Positions 7,395 to 14,616 of a stretch of DNA of 64,000 bases are shown here, one piece after another. The translations under genes were made by a program, and so were the position numbers. This DNA is from Streptomyces sp. GQFP. Lineage in GTDB: Bacteria > Actinomycetota > Actinomycetes > Streptomycetales > Streptomycetaceae. The notes beneath the pieces were generated by a model. The model ran no database searches and was not told where the DNA came from. It was given only the letters and a program-made list of their open reading frames with translations. The stretch's first letter is position 1; the number at the start of each line of letters is the position of its first letter. The stretch covers positions 6,262,001-6,326,000 of the forward strand of contig NZ_CP089312.1 in assembly GCF_021545335.1 (NCBI RefSeq). The letters are read 5' to 3'.

Positions 7395-7921
7395 TACGCG
7401 GCGGTCCTCTCGGGGATGCGGTGGGTGGGCAGGGTGATGACGGGGGCGGTCTGCTGCTCGCGGGCCTCGGCGCGGCGGGCGCGGGCGGCGGCGTTCTTGC
7501 ACGCGCGGCACTTCCGGGTCCCGTTCTTCGCGCGGATGGTGTTCGCCGCGTCGTAGGCGTGTCTGGCCGGGCAGTGCGTGACGGCGGCGCGGGCGGCGAC
7601 GTGGTTTGAGCTGCGGAGCACGTTTTCGCGGTGGGTGACCGGTTCGAGGTGGGCGCGGCTCACGCATGCGCGGCGCCGGCATCGGTGGTCGACGTCGAGG
7701 TGTGCGGGGACGGGCGTTCCGTCGGCGAGGGCGACGGCGGCGCGGTGTGCCTTGACGGTGCGGCCGGCGAGCCAAAAGTGCCCGTAGCCGTCCTCGTTGA
7801 TCGCTCCGTCCCACAGTCGACAGGGGCCGGGGCAGTCTCGGCGGAGTGACCAGGGGCCGGGCTTCGTCTTGGCGGTGAAGCGTTCGGCCGGCGTCGGCAC
7901 GGTCCGGGCTATCGCTGCCAT
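7394..7921 (-). CDS. HNH endonuclease
   Basis: A 175-residue protein. A DNA-binding N-terminal part (CRLWDGAINEDGYGHFW) leads to the HNH core VDHRCRRRACVSRAHLEPVTH, with catalytic His, structural Cys residues and HRENVLRSS after it, typical of the HNH_3-type nucleases of phages. A C-terminal second zinc site is seen as HCPARHAYD...KCRACK. It is the first gene after the operator palindrome at 7962-7989. The ATG at 7921 has a full GGAGGT ribosome site 7 bases upstream. It may be a homing-type nuclease or act in DNA processing; HNH proteins next to terminase can also assist packaging, but this one lies far from terminase. Confidence 0.85.
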   Translation of the reverse strand: MAAIARTVPTPAERFTAKTKPGPWSLRRDCPGPCRLWDGAINEDGYGHFWLAGRTVKAHRAAVALADGTPVPAHLDVDHRCRRRACVSRAHLEPVTHRENVLRSSNHVAARAAVTHCPARHAYDAANTIRAKNGTRKCRACKNAAARARRAEAREQQTAPVITLPTHRIPERTAA

Positions 7922-7961
7922 GGGATGTACCTCCGCCGGGATGTATGAGCTGCATGCATGT

Positions 7962-7989
7962 GCCGTGGGCGGTAAGTACCGCCCACGGC
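7962..7989. promoter_or_regulatory. 28-bp palindromic operator, copy 2
   Basis: Two 13-base arms, GCCGTGGGCGGTA and TACCGCCCACGGC, flank a central AG. The same arms, bar the outermost base, form the palindrome at 13819-13846. On the leftward strand a TATCGT -10-like hexamer ends 5 bases before this palindrome, so a bound repressor would cover the transcription start of the HNH-ssb unit. Direct observation: sequence and symmetry. Inference: binding by the repressor encoded at 14128. Confidence 0.75.
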
Positions 7990-8046
7990 TGGACGATAGC
8001 AGGTGCAGAGTTGCGCTGGTATCCGGGTTTTCTGGGGGGTGACCTG

Positions 8047-8235
8047 CTAGCGGGCGCTCTGTACGCCCGTTTCTGGGCCGTTGGCGTCCGGGGTGGAGAT
8101 GAGCGTCCATCCGTCTGTTTCGAGGGCGCGGATGATGCGCCACGCGGTCGTGCCGGGTCGGTTCAGCAACTCGCGCACGGTGGCGTCTTCAAGTGCGGCG
8201 CGGACAACGGCCGTTGCGGCGTGGGGCGTGGTCAC
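8047..8235 (-). CDS. Small phage protein, unknown function
   Basis: A 62-residue protein, VTTPHAATAVVRAALEDATV then RELLNRPGTTAWRIIRALETDGWTLIS, predicted as a compact helical unit. It resembles a winged-helix fragment, but no family is recognised. The GTG at 8235 overlaps the previous stop as GTGA. It is the last gene of the unit running from 13319. The next gene starts at 7921, after a 125-base gap with the operator. Confidence 0.5.
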   Translation of the reverse strand: MTTPHAATAVVRAALEDATVRELLNRPGTTAWRIIRALETDGWTLISTPDANGPETGVQSAR

Positions 8236-8693
8236 GGGCGGGCTCCTGCGGTGTGGCGGGCGGTGACGCGGCCGGTGGCGTCGCGCGGGACGGGCGGGCG
8301 GACCATGAGCCGTTCGAGGGCGGCGGTTTCGCGGTCGCGCTCCTCGGCGGCGGCGAGGCGGCGCTCGGCCTCCTCAGCGGTACGGCGGGCCTCCTCGATG
8401 GCCTCGCGCTGTGCCCTACGCTGCTCAGCGAGCTGGGCCGGGCCGTCGAACTCGTCGAGGGTGCGCCACGTGTCCCAACCGGTGTGCTCCTGCACGATCA
8501 CGTACGCCCCATCGGCGGCCCACTGGCGGGCGATGCGGTACGCCTTGCGCTTGTCGGGCGTCTTGGTCGCGGCCGGCCGGTTGGGGCGGTCGTTCCAACT
8601 CCCCTCCACGCGGTAGCTGTTGACGTTGTGCGTGCGGTCGGACGTCTTGGCCTTGCGGTGGTGCCGGCGGGCCTGCTTCGGGGTCGGGCTCAT
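8232..8693 (-). CDS. Phage protein with coiled-coil C-terminus, unknown function
   Basis: A 153-residue basic protein. The N-terminal half (MSPTPKQARRHHRKAKTSD...) contains a stretch resembling a substrate- or nucleic-acid-binding fold, AYRIARQWAADGAYVIVQEH then TGWDTWRTLDEFD. The C-terminal half is a Glu/Arg/Ala coiled coil (about residues 85-130). ATGA overlap at 8690-8693 with the gene upstream. Function unknown. Confidence 0.5.
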   Translation of the reverse strand: MSPTPKQARRHHRKAKTSDRTHNVNSYRVEGSWNDRPNRPAATKTPDKRKAYRIARQWAADGAYVIVQEHTGWDTWRTLDEFDGPAQLAEQRRAQREAIEEARRTAEEAERRLAAAEERDRETAALERLMVRPPVPRDATGRVTARHTAGARP

Positions 8694-9394
8694 CGGGCGG
8701 TCTCCGGGGCTCGGTGGGTGGTGGTGGCGTCCTCCACGCGGCAGTGATGCGCGGCGGCGCGGCGGCGGTACTTGATCTCTCCGCCCTTGGGGTTGATGCG
8801 GCGTCCTCGGCACGGCTCGCCCTCGCCGGCGTTGCACCACGTGCACGCGACGGTGAGCGGGTCGGGCGCGTTCTCGGCGGCGAGGCGTTCGCGTTCGGCC
8901 CGGCGGGGCCGATAAGTGGCGAGCTGCTGGGCGACGGTGCGCGGCATGTACGTGCCCAACTCGGCGAGGCGGCGGGCGACTTCTTCCGCGGCCGGGCCGG
9001 CGGTGAGGGCGGCCCGCGGCGTGGCGGACGTCTGGCCGGTCTCGATGGCGTACCGGTGGGCGGCGAGGCGGGCGCGGTAAGCGGCCTGGTCGTCGGGGTC
9101 GACGTCCGGCACGGGGTCGACGTGGCGCGACAGGACGTCACGGCGAAAGTCGGCCCACGGGCGGGACACATCCGACGGCTTGATCGGGTACGGGCTGGTG
9201 GCGATGTGGCGGCGAACGGCCTGCGAGGCGTCCCAATGCCGCCCCTCGGGGTGCGGCGCGGTGGGGGCAACGTCGGCGAGCAGGTCGGCCCACTGGGCGA
9301 GGCGTTCGCCGGCGGCGGCCTTGTCGGCGGGGGCGCGGGTCGGGTCGAGGCGGTCGGCGTACGCGAGCAGGGCGGCGACCTGGTGGCGGTCCAT
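8690..9394 (-). CDS. Phage protein with C-terminal zinc-finger, unknown function
   Basis: A 234-residue protein. The N-terminal ~200 residues are helical (MDRHQVAALLAYADRLDPTR...). The C-terminal module reads CTWCNAGEGEPCRGRR, then a basic segment ending AAHHCRVEDA. This Cys-Cys...Cys...His arrangement matches the small zinc modules often attached to actinophage and actinobacterial proteins. The gene starts 4 bases after the stop of the winged-helix gene upstream and is overlapped by ATGA downstream. The N-terminus could be replication- or recombination-related because of its neighbours; that is inference. Confidence 0.55.
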   Translation of the reverse strand: MDRHQVAALLAYADRLDPTRAPADKAAAGERLAQWADLLADVAPTAPHPEGRHWDASQAVRRHIATSPYPIKPSDVSRPWADFRRDVLSRHVDPVPDVDPDDQAAYRARLAAHRYAIETGQTSATPRAALTAGPAAEEVARRLAELGTYMPRTVAQQLATYRPRRAERERLAAENAPDPLTVACTWCNAGEGEPCRGRRINPKGGEIKYRRRAAAHHCRVEDATTTHRAPETAR

Positions 9395-9398
9395 CGGG

Positions 9399-10289
9399 TT
9401 ACTTCTCCTCGGCGAGCAGGTCGGCGTACCAATCCGCGGCCTGGGCGGCGCGGCCGGTGCCGGCGGTGCGGGGGCGGTTCAGGGGGATCACGTCGGCCCC
9501 GGGGCCCGCGGCAGGGGCGGCGGCCGGCGTAGTGCCGGCGGCGGGGGCCGGGGGGAGTCCGGTCCATGCCCGCAGGAAGTAGCGGGCGTGGGACACGTCC
9601 TTACGGCCGGCGGCACGGACGGCGACGGCGGCGAGCATGTCGGCGCCGGACTGCTTCAACCGGGCGTCCACGGTGAACCACTCGGTGGGGTTCAGGTCCC
9701 ATCGGACGATCACGCCGGCGGCGGTGATCGCGTCAACCAGCGGGCGGGCGAATGCCGGGATCCCCGCCACGGACGCGCGCCCGCGCTCCCTCCCTCCTTC
9801 ACTCACTCCCTCTATGGGTGAGTGATGGGGTACGGAATCCGGACCACTAGCGGTCTGAAACTCAGACCAGAAACCGTCTTGGGACACTGCGCCTTGCGGA
9901 CCGGATTCCGGACCGCTATCCGGCGCGGTTGTGGTCGGGGCCTCGGACCGCAAGCGCTTTGTGGTCGGAGATTCCGACCGCTGGGGTTGTGGTCCGGATT
10001 CCCGACCGGAACGGCGGCTGTAGTTGACGGCGGCCGGGATCCGGTACAGGGCGGCGCGACTGCCCGCGGCCGGCTGCTCGATCTCCAACTCGCCCGACTC
10101 GATGGCCGAGGCGACGGCGGCGAGGGTCGTGCCCTTGGTGGCGTTCAACCGGCGCACAAGAGTCGCGGTGCCGATACGCGCGGTCGCCTCGGGCCCGGTG
10201 ATGGCGTCGGCTACCGCAAGCATGACCATGCGCGGATTACCGCGGGTGCGGGAGTGCTGCCACACCCAATCCATGGCGTCGAGGGTCAC
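9399..10289 (-). CDS. Phage replication initiator-like winged-helix protein
   Basis: A 296-residue protein. Residues 1-100 form a winged-helix module of the phage replication-protein kind: MDWVWQHSRTRGNPRMVMLA, then ATLVRRLNATKGTTLAAVASAIESGELEI. Next comes a disordered Ser/Pro/Gln linker with repeats of the form SGPESGPQ, then a helical C-terminal domain (FARPLVDAITAAGVIVRWDLNP..., about residues 170-245). This order matches DnaD/phage-O-type replication proteins. The Gly-Pro linker is encoded by DNA rich in GGACCGGATTCCG-like repeats (about 9840-10010) with visibly lower GC. GTG at 10289 with AGGAG 11 bases upstream. The precise replication role is not provable here. Confidence 0.55.
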   Translation of the reverse strand: MTLDAMDWVWQHSRTRGNPRMVMLAVADAITGPEATARIGTATLVRRLNATKGTTLAAVASAIESGELEIEQPAAGSRAALYRIPAAVNYSRRSGRESGPQPQRSESPTTKRLRSEAPTTTAPDSGPESGPQGAVSQDGFWSEFQTASGPDSVPHHSPIEGVSEGGRERGRASVAGIPAFARPLVDAITAAGVIVRWDLNPTEWFTVDARLKQSGADMLAAVAVRAAGRKDVSHARYFLRAWTGLPPAPAAGTTPAAAPAAGPGADVIPLNRPRTAGTGRAAQAADWYADLLAEEK

Positions 10290-10365
10290 GGCGGGGATTG
10301 CTCCTGTCGGGGTGGGGCGGGCGGCGGCGAGGGGCGCGTGCGCTCGTCCTCGCCGCCGGGCCTGC

Positions 10366-10602
10366 TCAGTGGGCGGTGCGCCGGCTCGTACGGGCCGGCT
10401 GGTGCTCGTCGCACTTCCAGCCGTTCGCGTAGAAGCGGACGGGCACGGCTCCGCATCGGGGGTTGCCGTAGTCGCACACCTTCGGCGGCTTGTCCTCGCC
10501 GGCCGGGACGTCGACGGCGAGCTGTCCGGGCACGTTCTCGGGCGGCGGCTCGTCGAGGCGGCGCCGCATGCGGTCGAGGCTGGCGGCGGTCGCGCGGGTC
10601 AC
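10366..10602 (-). CDS. Small phage zinc-ribbon protein
   Basis: A 78-residue protein with a basic N-terminus (VTRATAASLDRMRRRLDE). A zinc-binding segment CDYGNPRCGAVPVRFYANGW continues to KCDEHQP, giving a C...C...C...H cluster at about residues 43-68. The GTG at 10602 overlaps the upstream stop as GTGA. Similar small proteins are frequent in Streptomyces phages. Function unknown. Confidence 0.55.
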   Translation of the reverse strand: MTRATAASLDRMRRRLDEPPPENVPGQLAVDVPAGEDKPPKVCDYGNPRCGAVPVRFYANGWKCDEHQPARTSRRTAH

Positions 10603-11354
10603 TGCTCACCCCCCTCGGTCGAGGCGGCGGCCGGGGCGAGGTCGGGCAGTACGTGAGTGGCAAGGGCGCTCGTACGCCACGCGACGGCGACCAACTCGCG
10701 CCCGGTGAGCGGCTGCGCCTTGCTGCCGCGGTTGTAGTTGATGCGGTGCGAGGCGGCACGGGACGGCCGTATCTGGACGCCGGGCAACTCGTGAACCTCG
10801 GCCGTGACGGGGGCGACGTACCGGGCGACGCCGGCCGCGGTCGCCTCGGCGAGGACCTTGCCGGAGAAACCGGGTCGGACGCTGACCGATACCTGAGCGG
10901 GGATGACCTCGACGACGTGCTCGGACGGGTAGTGGTCGCGCACCCATACGCGGAACGCCTCGTCGTCGACCACCTGCGCGGCCCGCTCGCCGCCCTGCCG
11001 GGAGACGGAACCAACCTTCGTTCCGTCGGGCAACGTGGCGTCCGTCTTGGTGCTGCCGGTCGCCTTGTGCTGCTTCTCCAACAGGTCGTGTGCTTCGCGG
11101 CGGGCGTCGTTGTACGCGTCCTTGACCTGGTCGAGCAGGGCGCCGAGGACGGCCTGACGCGTCACGGCGTCGCGGACCGCGGTTGCGTCCGGCGGGGCCG
11201 GCGCGGTCGGCTCCTCGGCGGCCTCGGGGGTCGGCTCCGTGGGCTCCTCGCCGCGGGCGGCGGCCTCCTCGACGGCGAGGCGGTTGAGGCCGATGCGCTC
11301 GGTGATCGTGTCGAGGTGGTGCTGTTCGATGTCCGTGAGGGGCTGCTCGCTCAC
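10599..11354 (-). CDS. Phage protein encoded beside RecT, unknown function
   Basis: A 251-residue protein starting VSEQPLTDIEQHHLDTITER. It has a helical N-terminus, a Pro/Thr/Glu-rich linker (about residues 35-60) and a long helix (LGALLDQVKDAYNDARREAH). A C-terminal domain contains HYPSEHVVEVIPAQVSVSVR and RPGFSGKVLAEATAAGVARY. It is translated from a GTG overlapping the stop of recT (GTGA). The constant pairing suggests a partner in single-strand annealing or DNA processing. I do not see the catalytic motifs of RecE or lambda exonuclease, so no nuclease function is claimed. Confidence 0.55.
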   Translation of the reverse strand: MSEQPLTDIEQHHLDTITERIGLNRLAVEEAAARGEEPTEPTPEAAEEPTAPAPPDATAVRDAVTRQAVLGALLDQVKDAYNDARREAHDLLEKQHKATGSTKTDATLPDGTKVGSVSRQGGERAAQVVDDEAFRVWVRDHYPSEHVVEVIPAQVSVSVRPGFSGKVLAEATAAGVARYVAPVTAEVHELPGVQIRPSRAASHRINYNRGSKAQPLTGRELVAVAWRTSALATHVLPDLAPAAASTEGGEQ

Positions 11355-12613
11355 GTCTGGGCCGCCTTTTCGATCATGTCGGCCATGGCGTTGATCTGCT
11401 GCGCGGGCGCCTGCTCGATCGGCACGCCGTAGGCGCGCTCGAAATCGGCGTCGAGGCTCTGCATGCCGGCGCGGGACGCGGCGAGCCTGAGCCGTTCCTC
11501 GGCGCGCGCGGCGGCGGCCTCGGCGTCCGCGGCCGGCGTCGACACGGCGCCCTCGGCGGCGATGGCGTCGGACACGGAGTAAGGGGCGGGACCGGCCTCG
11601 GCGCCCGCCGGCGGCGTGCCCGGGGTCTCGTCGGGGGCGTCCTGCTGCGGGGCCTTGGCTCCGGGTTTGGTGGCGCCGATGGCGGCGAGGCGGTCGAGGT
11701 GGTCGGGGTGCACGTTGCGGGCCTTGGCCGCGTCGTACAGGCGACGGACGCCGGCCGCGTCCTCGGCGGCGTGCGCGTCGAGGACGTCGCCGAGGCATGC
11801 GAGGTAGTCGGCGGGGGCGCCGGCGGCCTGCGCGCCCGCGACGATGGCGGCGAGCTGGTCGGCGTCCACGGTGGCGACGGCCTCGGCGAGATAGTCGCGC
11901 GGCGCCTCGGCCGGGGGCGGCCCGTTCGGCGTCGACTGCACAACGGTCACGTCCGTCTGCATGGGCGGCGCGTCGGCCCGCTCCACGATGACCGGGTTGC
12001 CTTCCTGGTCGACCACTGCCCCCAGTTCCTCGGGGGTGTAGATGGCGCCGTGCAGTACCTCGGGGCAGGCGGCGCGTACGGCCTCGGCGATGGCGCGGGC
12101 CCGCAGCATGGCGCGCGGGAACTTCTCCCACGGCGTGGGCCGGCCCTTGTCGTCACGGGCGTACGGCTTGTTGTTCCGCAGCGTGCAGAGTTCGGCGGTC
12201 ACGGCGTCGTCGAGCGTCCACTCGATCACGGTCTCGTCCTCGAGGTCGTCGTGCCGCTGGATGGACACAACGCACTGGCGCCGCTCCGACTTGATGCGCA
12301 CGCGGTGCCCGGCGCTGCGGGCACGGCCCAACATGAGGTCCGCGGACTGTGTGGGCTTGCCCTTGATGACGTGAATGGTGGTGATGGTGGTGACCACGTC
12401 GAGGCCGAGGGCGCGGCCGTACTCCATCGCCCACAGGATGGACGCCGGCTGTCGCCGGTAGGGGTCGGGGAGCAGGGGCGTTGCGGCGAGCGATTCGCAG
12501 AACTGCCACGCCTCGTACGGGGTCATGTGGGCGAGGGACAGGGCGCCGGCGCCGCCGCGGACGGCCGGCGCGGTCGCCTGCGGGGTGGCAACGGGCAGGG
12601 TCGTGACGGTCAC
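11351..12613 (-). CDS. recT: RecT-family single-strand annealing recombinase
   Basis: A 420-residue protein. The N-terminal ~220 residues match the RecT recombinase fold: YEAWQFCESLAATPLLPDPY, then ILWAMEYGRALGLDVVTTIT, GKPTQSADLMLGRARSAGH and the highly characteristic MLRARAIAEAVRAACPEVL before GAIYTPEELG. The C-terminal ~190 residues are Ala/Pro-rich helices and linkers, longer than typical RecT. It anneals complementary single strands during phage recombination and should act with SSB. GTG at 12613 has GGAG 9 bases upstream and overlaps the previous stop. No classical RecE exonuclease gene is visible next to it. Confidence 0.88.
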   Translation of the reverse strand: MTVTTLPVATPQATAPAVRGGAGALSLAHMTPYEAWQFCESLAATPLLPDPYRRQPASILWAMEYGRALGLDVVTTITTIHVIKGKPTQSADLMLGRARSAGHRVRIKSERRQCVVSIQRHDDLEDETVIEWTLDDAVTAELCTLRNNKPYARDDKGRPTPWEKFPRAMLRARAIAEAVRAACPEVLHGAIYTPEELGAVVDQEGNPVIVERADAPPMQTDVTVVQSTPNGPPPAEAPRDYLAEAVATVDADQLAAIVAGAQAAGAPADYLACLGDVLDAHAAEDAAGVRRLYDAAKARNVHPDHLDRLAAIGATKPGAKAPQQDAPDETPGTPPAGAEAGPAPYSVSDAIAAEGAVSTPAADAEAAAARAEERLRLAASRAGMQSLDADFERAYGVPIEQAPAQQINAMADMIEKAAQT

Positions 12614-12984
12614 GTGCGGGGGCTCCGAGTCTGGGTGTGGCGGATGTGGGCGGCGTGCTTGGTGAGGCGGGTGCCGAGGGTGATCGCGTCGTCGGGCGTG
12701 AGCACGTCGTCGAGGCGGTCGGCGCTGGGGCACTCGTCGAGCAGGGCCTCGCGGGTGCCGTCGGCCTCGGCGGCGCGTATGGCGCGCACGTGGTCGGGCA
12801 CGTCCGCGGAGACCTGGGCGAAGTCGAGGCGCAGCACGCGCGCGGCGTGCGCGTTGAGCAGGGCGCCCACGGCGTCCGGGTCGGCGGTGTAGGACAGGGC
12901 GAGGTCGTCGAGCAGAGCAGCAACGCGGCTGCTGAGGGGCAGGCGAACGGCCTGCCCGTTGCCGGTGAGCTGAGGGGTGATCAC
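12610..12984 (-). CDS. Phage early protein of unknown function
   Basis: A 124-residue acidic helical protein beginning VITPQLTGNGQAVRLPLSSR, followed by VAALLDDLALSYTADPDAVG and a C-terminus with DRLDDVLTPDDAITLGTRL. GTG at 12984 overlaps the upstream stop as GTGA, and its stop overlaps the recT start. No motif identifies a function. Confidence 0.5.
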   Translation of the reverse strand: MITPQLTGNGQAVRLPLSSRVAALLDDLALSYTADPDAVGALLNAHAARVLRLDFAQVSADVPDHVRAIRAAEADGTREALLDECPSADRLDDVLTPDDAITLGTRLTKHAAHIRHTQTRSPRT

Positions 12985-13319
12985 GCGGCCGGCTCCGTCT
13001 CGGTGACGGTGCCGGTGGCCACGCTGTACGTGCGTGGGCCCGACCAATCGACATTTGGGAGCAGACGGCGGAGCAGGCCGTATGCGGCGCGGTGCTGCTC
13101 GGCGTCGGCGCCCACGGGGTGGCCGGTGCTGTCGGCGAGGACAACCCACTTGGCGCGGCCGTCCTCGCCGGCGTGCGTCTGCACGGTGACGGTACCGGGG
13201 GCGATCTGGGCGAGCTGCCGGGCGATGACGCTGCGGCGGGTGAGCTGCCGGCGGGCGCGGTGGGCGCCCTGTACGCCGGCGACGGCGCGCGGCACGCGGG
13301 TACGCTGCGGGGTGTTCAC
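12981..13319 (-). CDS. Phage early protein of unknown function
   Basis: A 112-residue protein with a basic N-terminus (VNTPQRTRVPRAVAGVQG...). It then has an alpha-beta fold: TVTVQTHAGEDGRAKWVVLA, followed by DSTGHPVGADAEQHRAAYGL. It starts at GTG 13319 after the hairpin at 13346-13375 and leads the coupled set that includes recT. Function unknown. Confidence 0.5.
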   Translation of the reverse strand: MNTPQRTRVPRAVAGVQGAHRARRQLTRRSVIARQLAQIAPGTVTVQTHAGEDGRAKWVVLADSTGHPVGADAEQHRAAYGLLRRLLPNVDWSGPRTYSVATGTVTETEPAA

Positions 13320-13345
13320 GGTGGTGCCTTTCTGGTGCTGTCGGG

Positions 13346-13375
13346 CGGGCCGTCCGGGGGCAACCGGGCGGCCCG
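13346..13375 (-). terminator. Hairpin inside the early leftward unit
   Basis: A 12-bp stem (CGGGCCGTCCGG with CCGGGCGGCCCG, one G-T pair) and a 6-base loop lie between the stop at 13383 and the GTG at 13319. It could be an early terminator or attenuator separating the Cro-like pair from the recombination genes. Confidence 0.5.
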
Positions 13376-13382
13376 TCGTGTT

Positions 13383-13574
13383 TCAGGCGGCGGCGCGGTG
13401 CGCGCGGGCCGGGGTCTGCTGGCGCTGCTCGCGTTCGAGGCGCCGCATGATCAGCTCGGCCTCGGGGGCGAGGCGGCCGGCGGCGCGGTCGGCGTCGCGG
13501 CGAGCGCGGGCGAGATCGAGGGCACGGCGCGCATTGGCGATGGCCTGCGCGCGGGGGATCACGTCGGCGTTCAT
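13383..13574 (-). CDS. Small helical phage protein
   Basis: A 63-residue, strongly basic helical protein (MNADVIPRAQAIANARRALD, then LARARRDADRAAGRLAPEAE). The ATG overlaps the stop of the Cro-like gene by 4 bases (ATGA at 13571-13574), so the two are probably co-translated. Function unknown. Confidence 0.5.
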   Translation of the reverse strand: MNADVIPRAQAIANARRALDLARARRDADRAAGRLAPEAELIMRRLEREQRQQTPARAHRAAA

Positions 13575-13801
13575 ATGGCGGCCTGCTCGCCGACGGCCGG
13601 CGCGGTCGTCTTGATGAGCTGGGCGGCGTTCACGCCGTAGTGCGCCTCGACGCGAACGGCGAGGGCGGCGGACGGCGCGTTGCGGCCGTGCCACAAACGC
13701 CATGCCGTGGTCCGCGCAACCTTCAACCGGTGCTGTAGGTCTACGGGGCGGCAGTCGCCGAGAGTCTGGGCGGCGGCGTGCAGAACGGTGCGGTCGTACA
13801 T
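13571..13801 (-). CDS. Cro-like HTH regulator
   Basis: A 76-residue HTH protein: MYDRTVLHAAAQTLGD, then VDLQHRLKVARTTAWRLWHG and RNAPSAALAVRVEAHYGV. This is an XRE-like DNA-binding unit with almost nothing else. It is the first gene of the leftward early region, transcribed away from the CI-like repressor. The operator palindrome 13819-13846 sits 18 bases upstream of its ATG, the classic place of Cro in a lysis-lysogeny switch. An in-frame ATG at 13843 would lie inside the palindrome and is rejected. Confidence 0.7.
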   Translation of the reverse strand: MYDRTVLHAAAQTLGDCRPVDLQHRLKVARTTAWRLWHGRNAPSAALAVRVEAHYGVNAAQLIKTTAPAVGEQAAI

Positions 13802-13818
13802 GTGACTGTCCAGTCCTT

Positions 13819-13846
13819 CCCGTGGGCGGTACGTACCGCCCACGGG
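13819..13846. promoter_or_regulatory. 28-bp palindromic operator, copy 1
   Basis: A perfect palindrome: arms CCCGTGGGCGGTA and TACCGCCCACGGG around a central CG. On the leftward strand a TTGCGC / TACTGT promoter pair with 16-base spacing (about 13852-13879) ends 6 bases before it, so the palindrome covers the start point of the early leftward transcript. The core arm is shared with 7962-7989 and with a half-site at 14101-14110. Confidence 0.8.
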
Positions 13847-14127
13847 TGGAACAGTACACGCGTGGGCAGGTGGCGCAAGATCGAATGGATGGCAGAAAGT
13901 GACGGAGATCCTTACGTTTCCTTCACTAAATGCACATCAATGCTGGTCAGAGGGCGCTTTCTGATCACGCGGTGCCAATTAGTGGCCACGGAACGCAAGG
14001 TTCGGGTAGGGTTTCGCTCACCTGTTCGGTATGGGGGCGAACATGCCATGCGCATATTTCAGACGGCCCGCGGGCCAAAAAATGAGCTCCGGGACTACGG
14101 ACCGCCCACGCGCGGTATGTTCCACGC
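13847..14127 (+). promoter_or_regulatory. Divergent switch region; leaderless repressor promoter with operator half-site
   Basis: This 281-base stretch holds no gene and is clearly less GC-rich than its surroundings. Rightward, a TATGTT -10 hexamer at 14116-14121 lies 6 bases before the repressor ATG, which places the transcript start at or next to the A of ATG: a leaderless mRNA. The half operator ACCGCCCACG (14101-14110) lies where the spacer between -35 and -10 would be, so repressor bound there could control its own gene. An inverted pair around GGCCCGCGGGCC (about 14070-14081) is also visible. Confidence 0.6.
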
Positions 14128-14595
14128 ATGGAACAAGACTCTGAGCGCGACCCAGAACAGACAAGGCGCGAGTTCGGCGACTGGCTACACGCCCGCCTCG
14201 AACAACGCGGCTACGTCCTCTCGCCACGCGGCGGCGGCCAATCCCGCTTCGCAGAAGACGCCGGCCTCGGCCGCTCCACGGTCGGGCGCATCCTCGGCGG
14301 CAAGGGCGCCACAGACACCGAGGTACTCAAGGCCATCGCGAAAACCCTAGGTGTGCCCTACGGGGAAGTACTCGTGCGCGCCGGCATCACCACCTGGGAA
14401 GAACTCGCCGCCGTACGAAACCCCACACCCCCCGCGGCGACCGGCCACCACCTCACCCCCGAACAGGCTGCCGACGGCCTCGGATTCGTCGAGGGCGTTG
14501 AACCGGAACGATCCGTGTTCATCGCCAGCACCAATGCACTCCAGCACCAGCACCAGGCCAGGACGGGAGGCGTCAACCGCGCCGCCGGAACCTGA
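14128..14595 (+). CDS. CI-like XRE-family phage repressor
   Basis: A 155-residue protein with an N-terminal helix-turn-helix: FGDWLHARLEQRGYVLSP, then GGGQSRFAEDAGLGRSTVGR and ILGGKGATDTEVLKAIAKTL (about residues 17-72). A linker and an acidic C-terminal ~60 residues follow. It is much shorter than lambda CI and has no visible self-cleavage (LexA/S24) domain, so induction by RecA-style cleavage is not evident. It diverges from the Cro-like gene and probably binds the 13819 and 7962 palindromes. No ribosome site precedes the ATG, consistent with a leaderless start. Confidence 0.75.
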   Translation: MEQDSERDPEQTRREFGDWLHARLEQRGYVLSPRGGGQSRFAEDAGLGRSTVGRILGGKGATDTEVLKAIAKTLGVPYGEVLVRAGITTWEELAAVRNPTPPAATGHHLTPEQAADGLGFVEGVEPERSVFIASTNALQHQHQARTGGVNRAAGT

Positions 14596-14616
14596 CCCTC
14601 AGATGGGAGAGACCGA

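Noticed and set aside
13799..13843. Longer start for the Cro-like gene at 13843
   Set aside because: It would lie within the operator palindrome and has no ribosome site.
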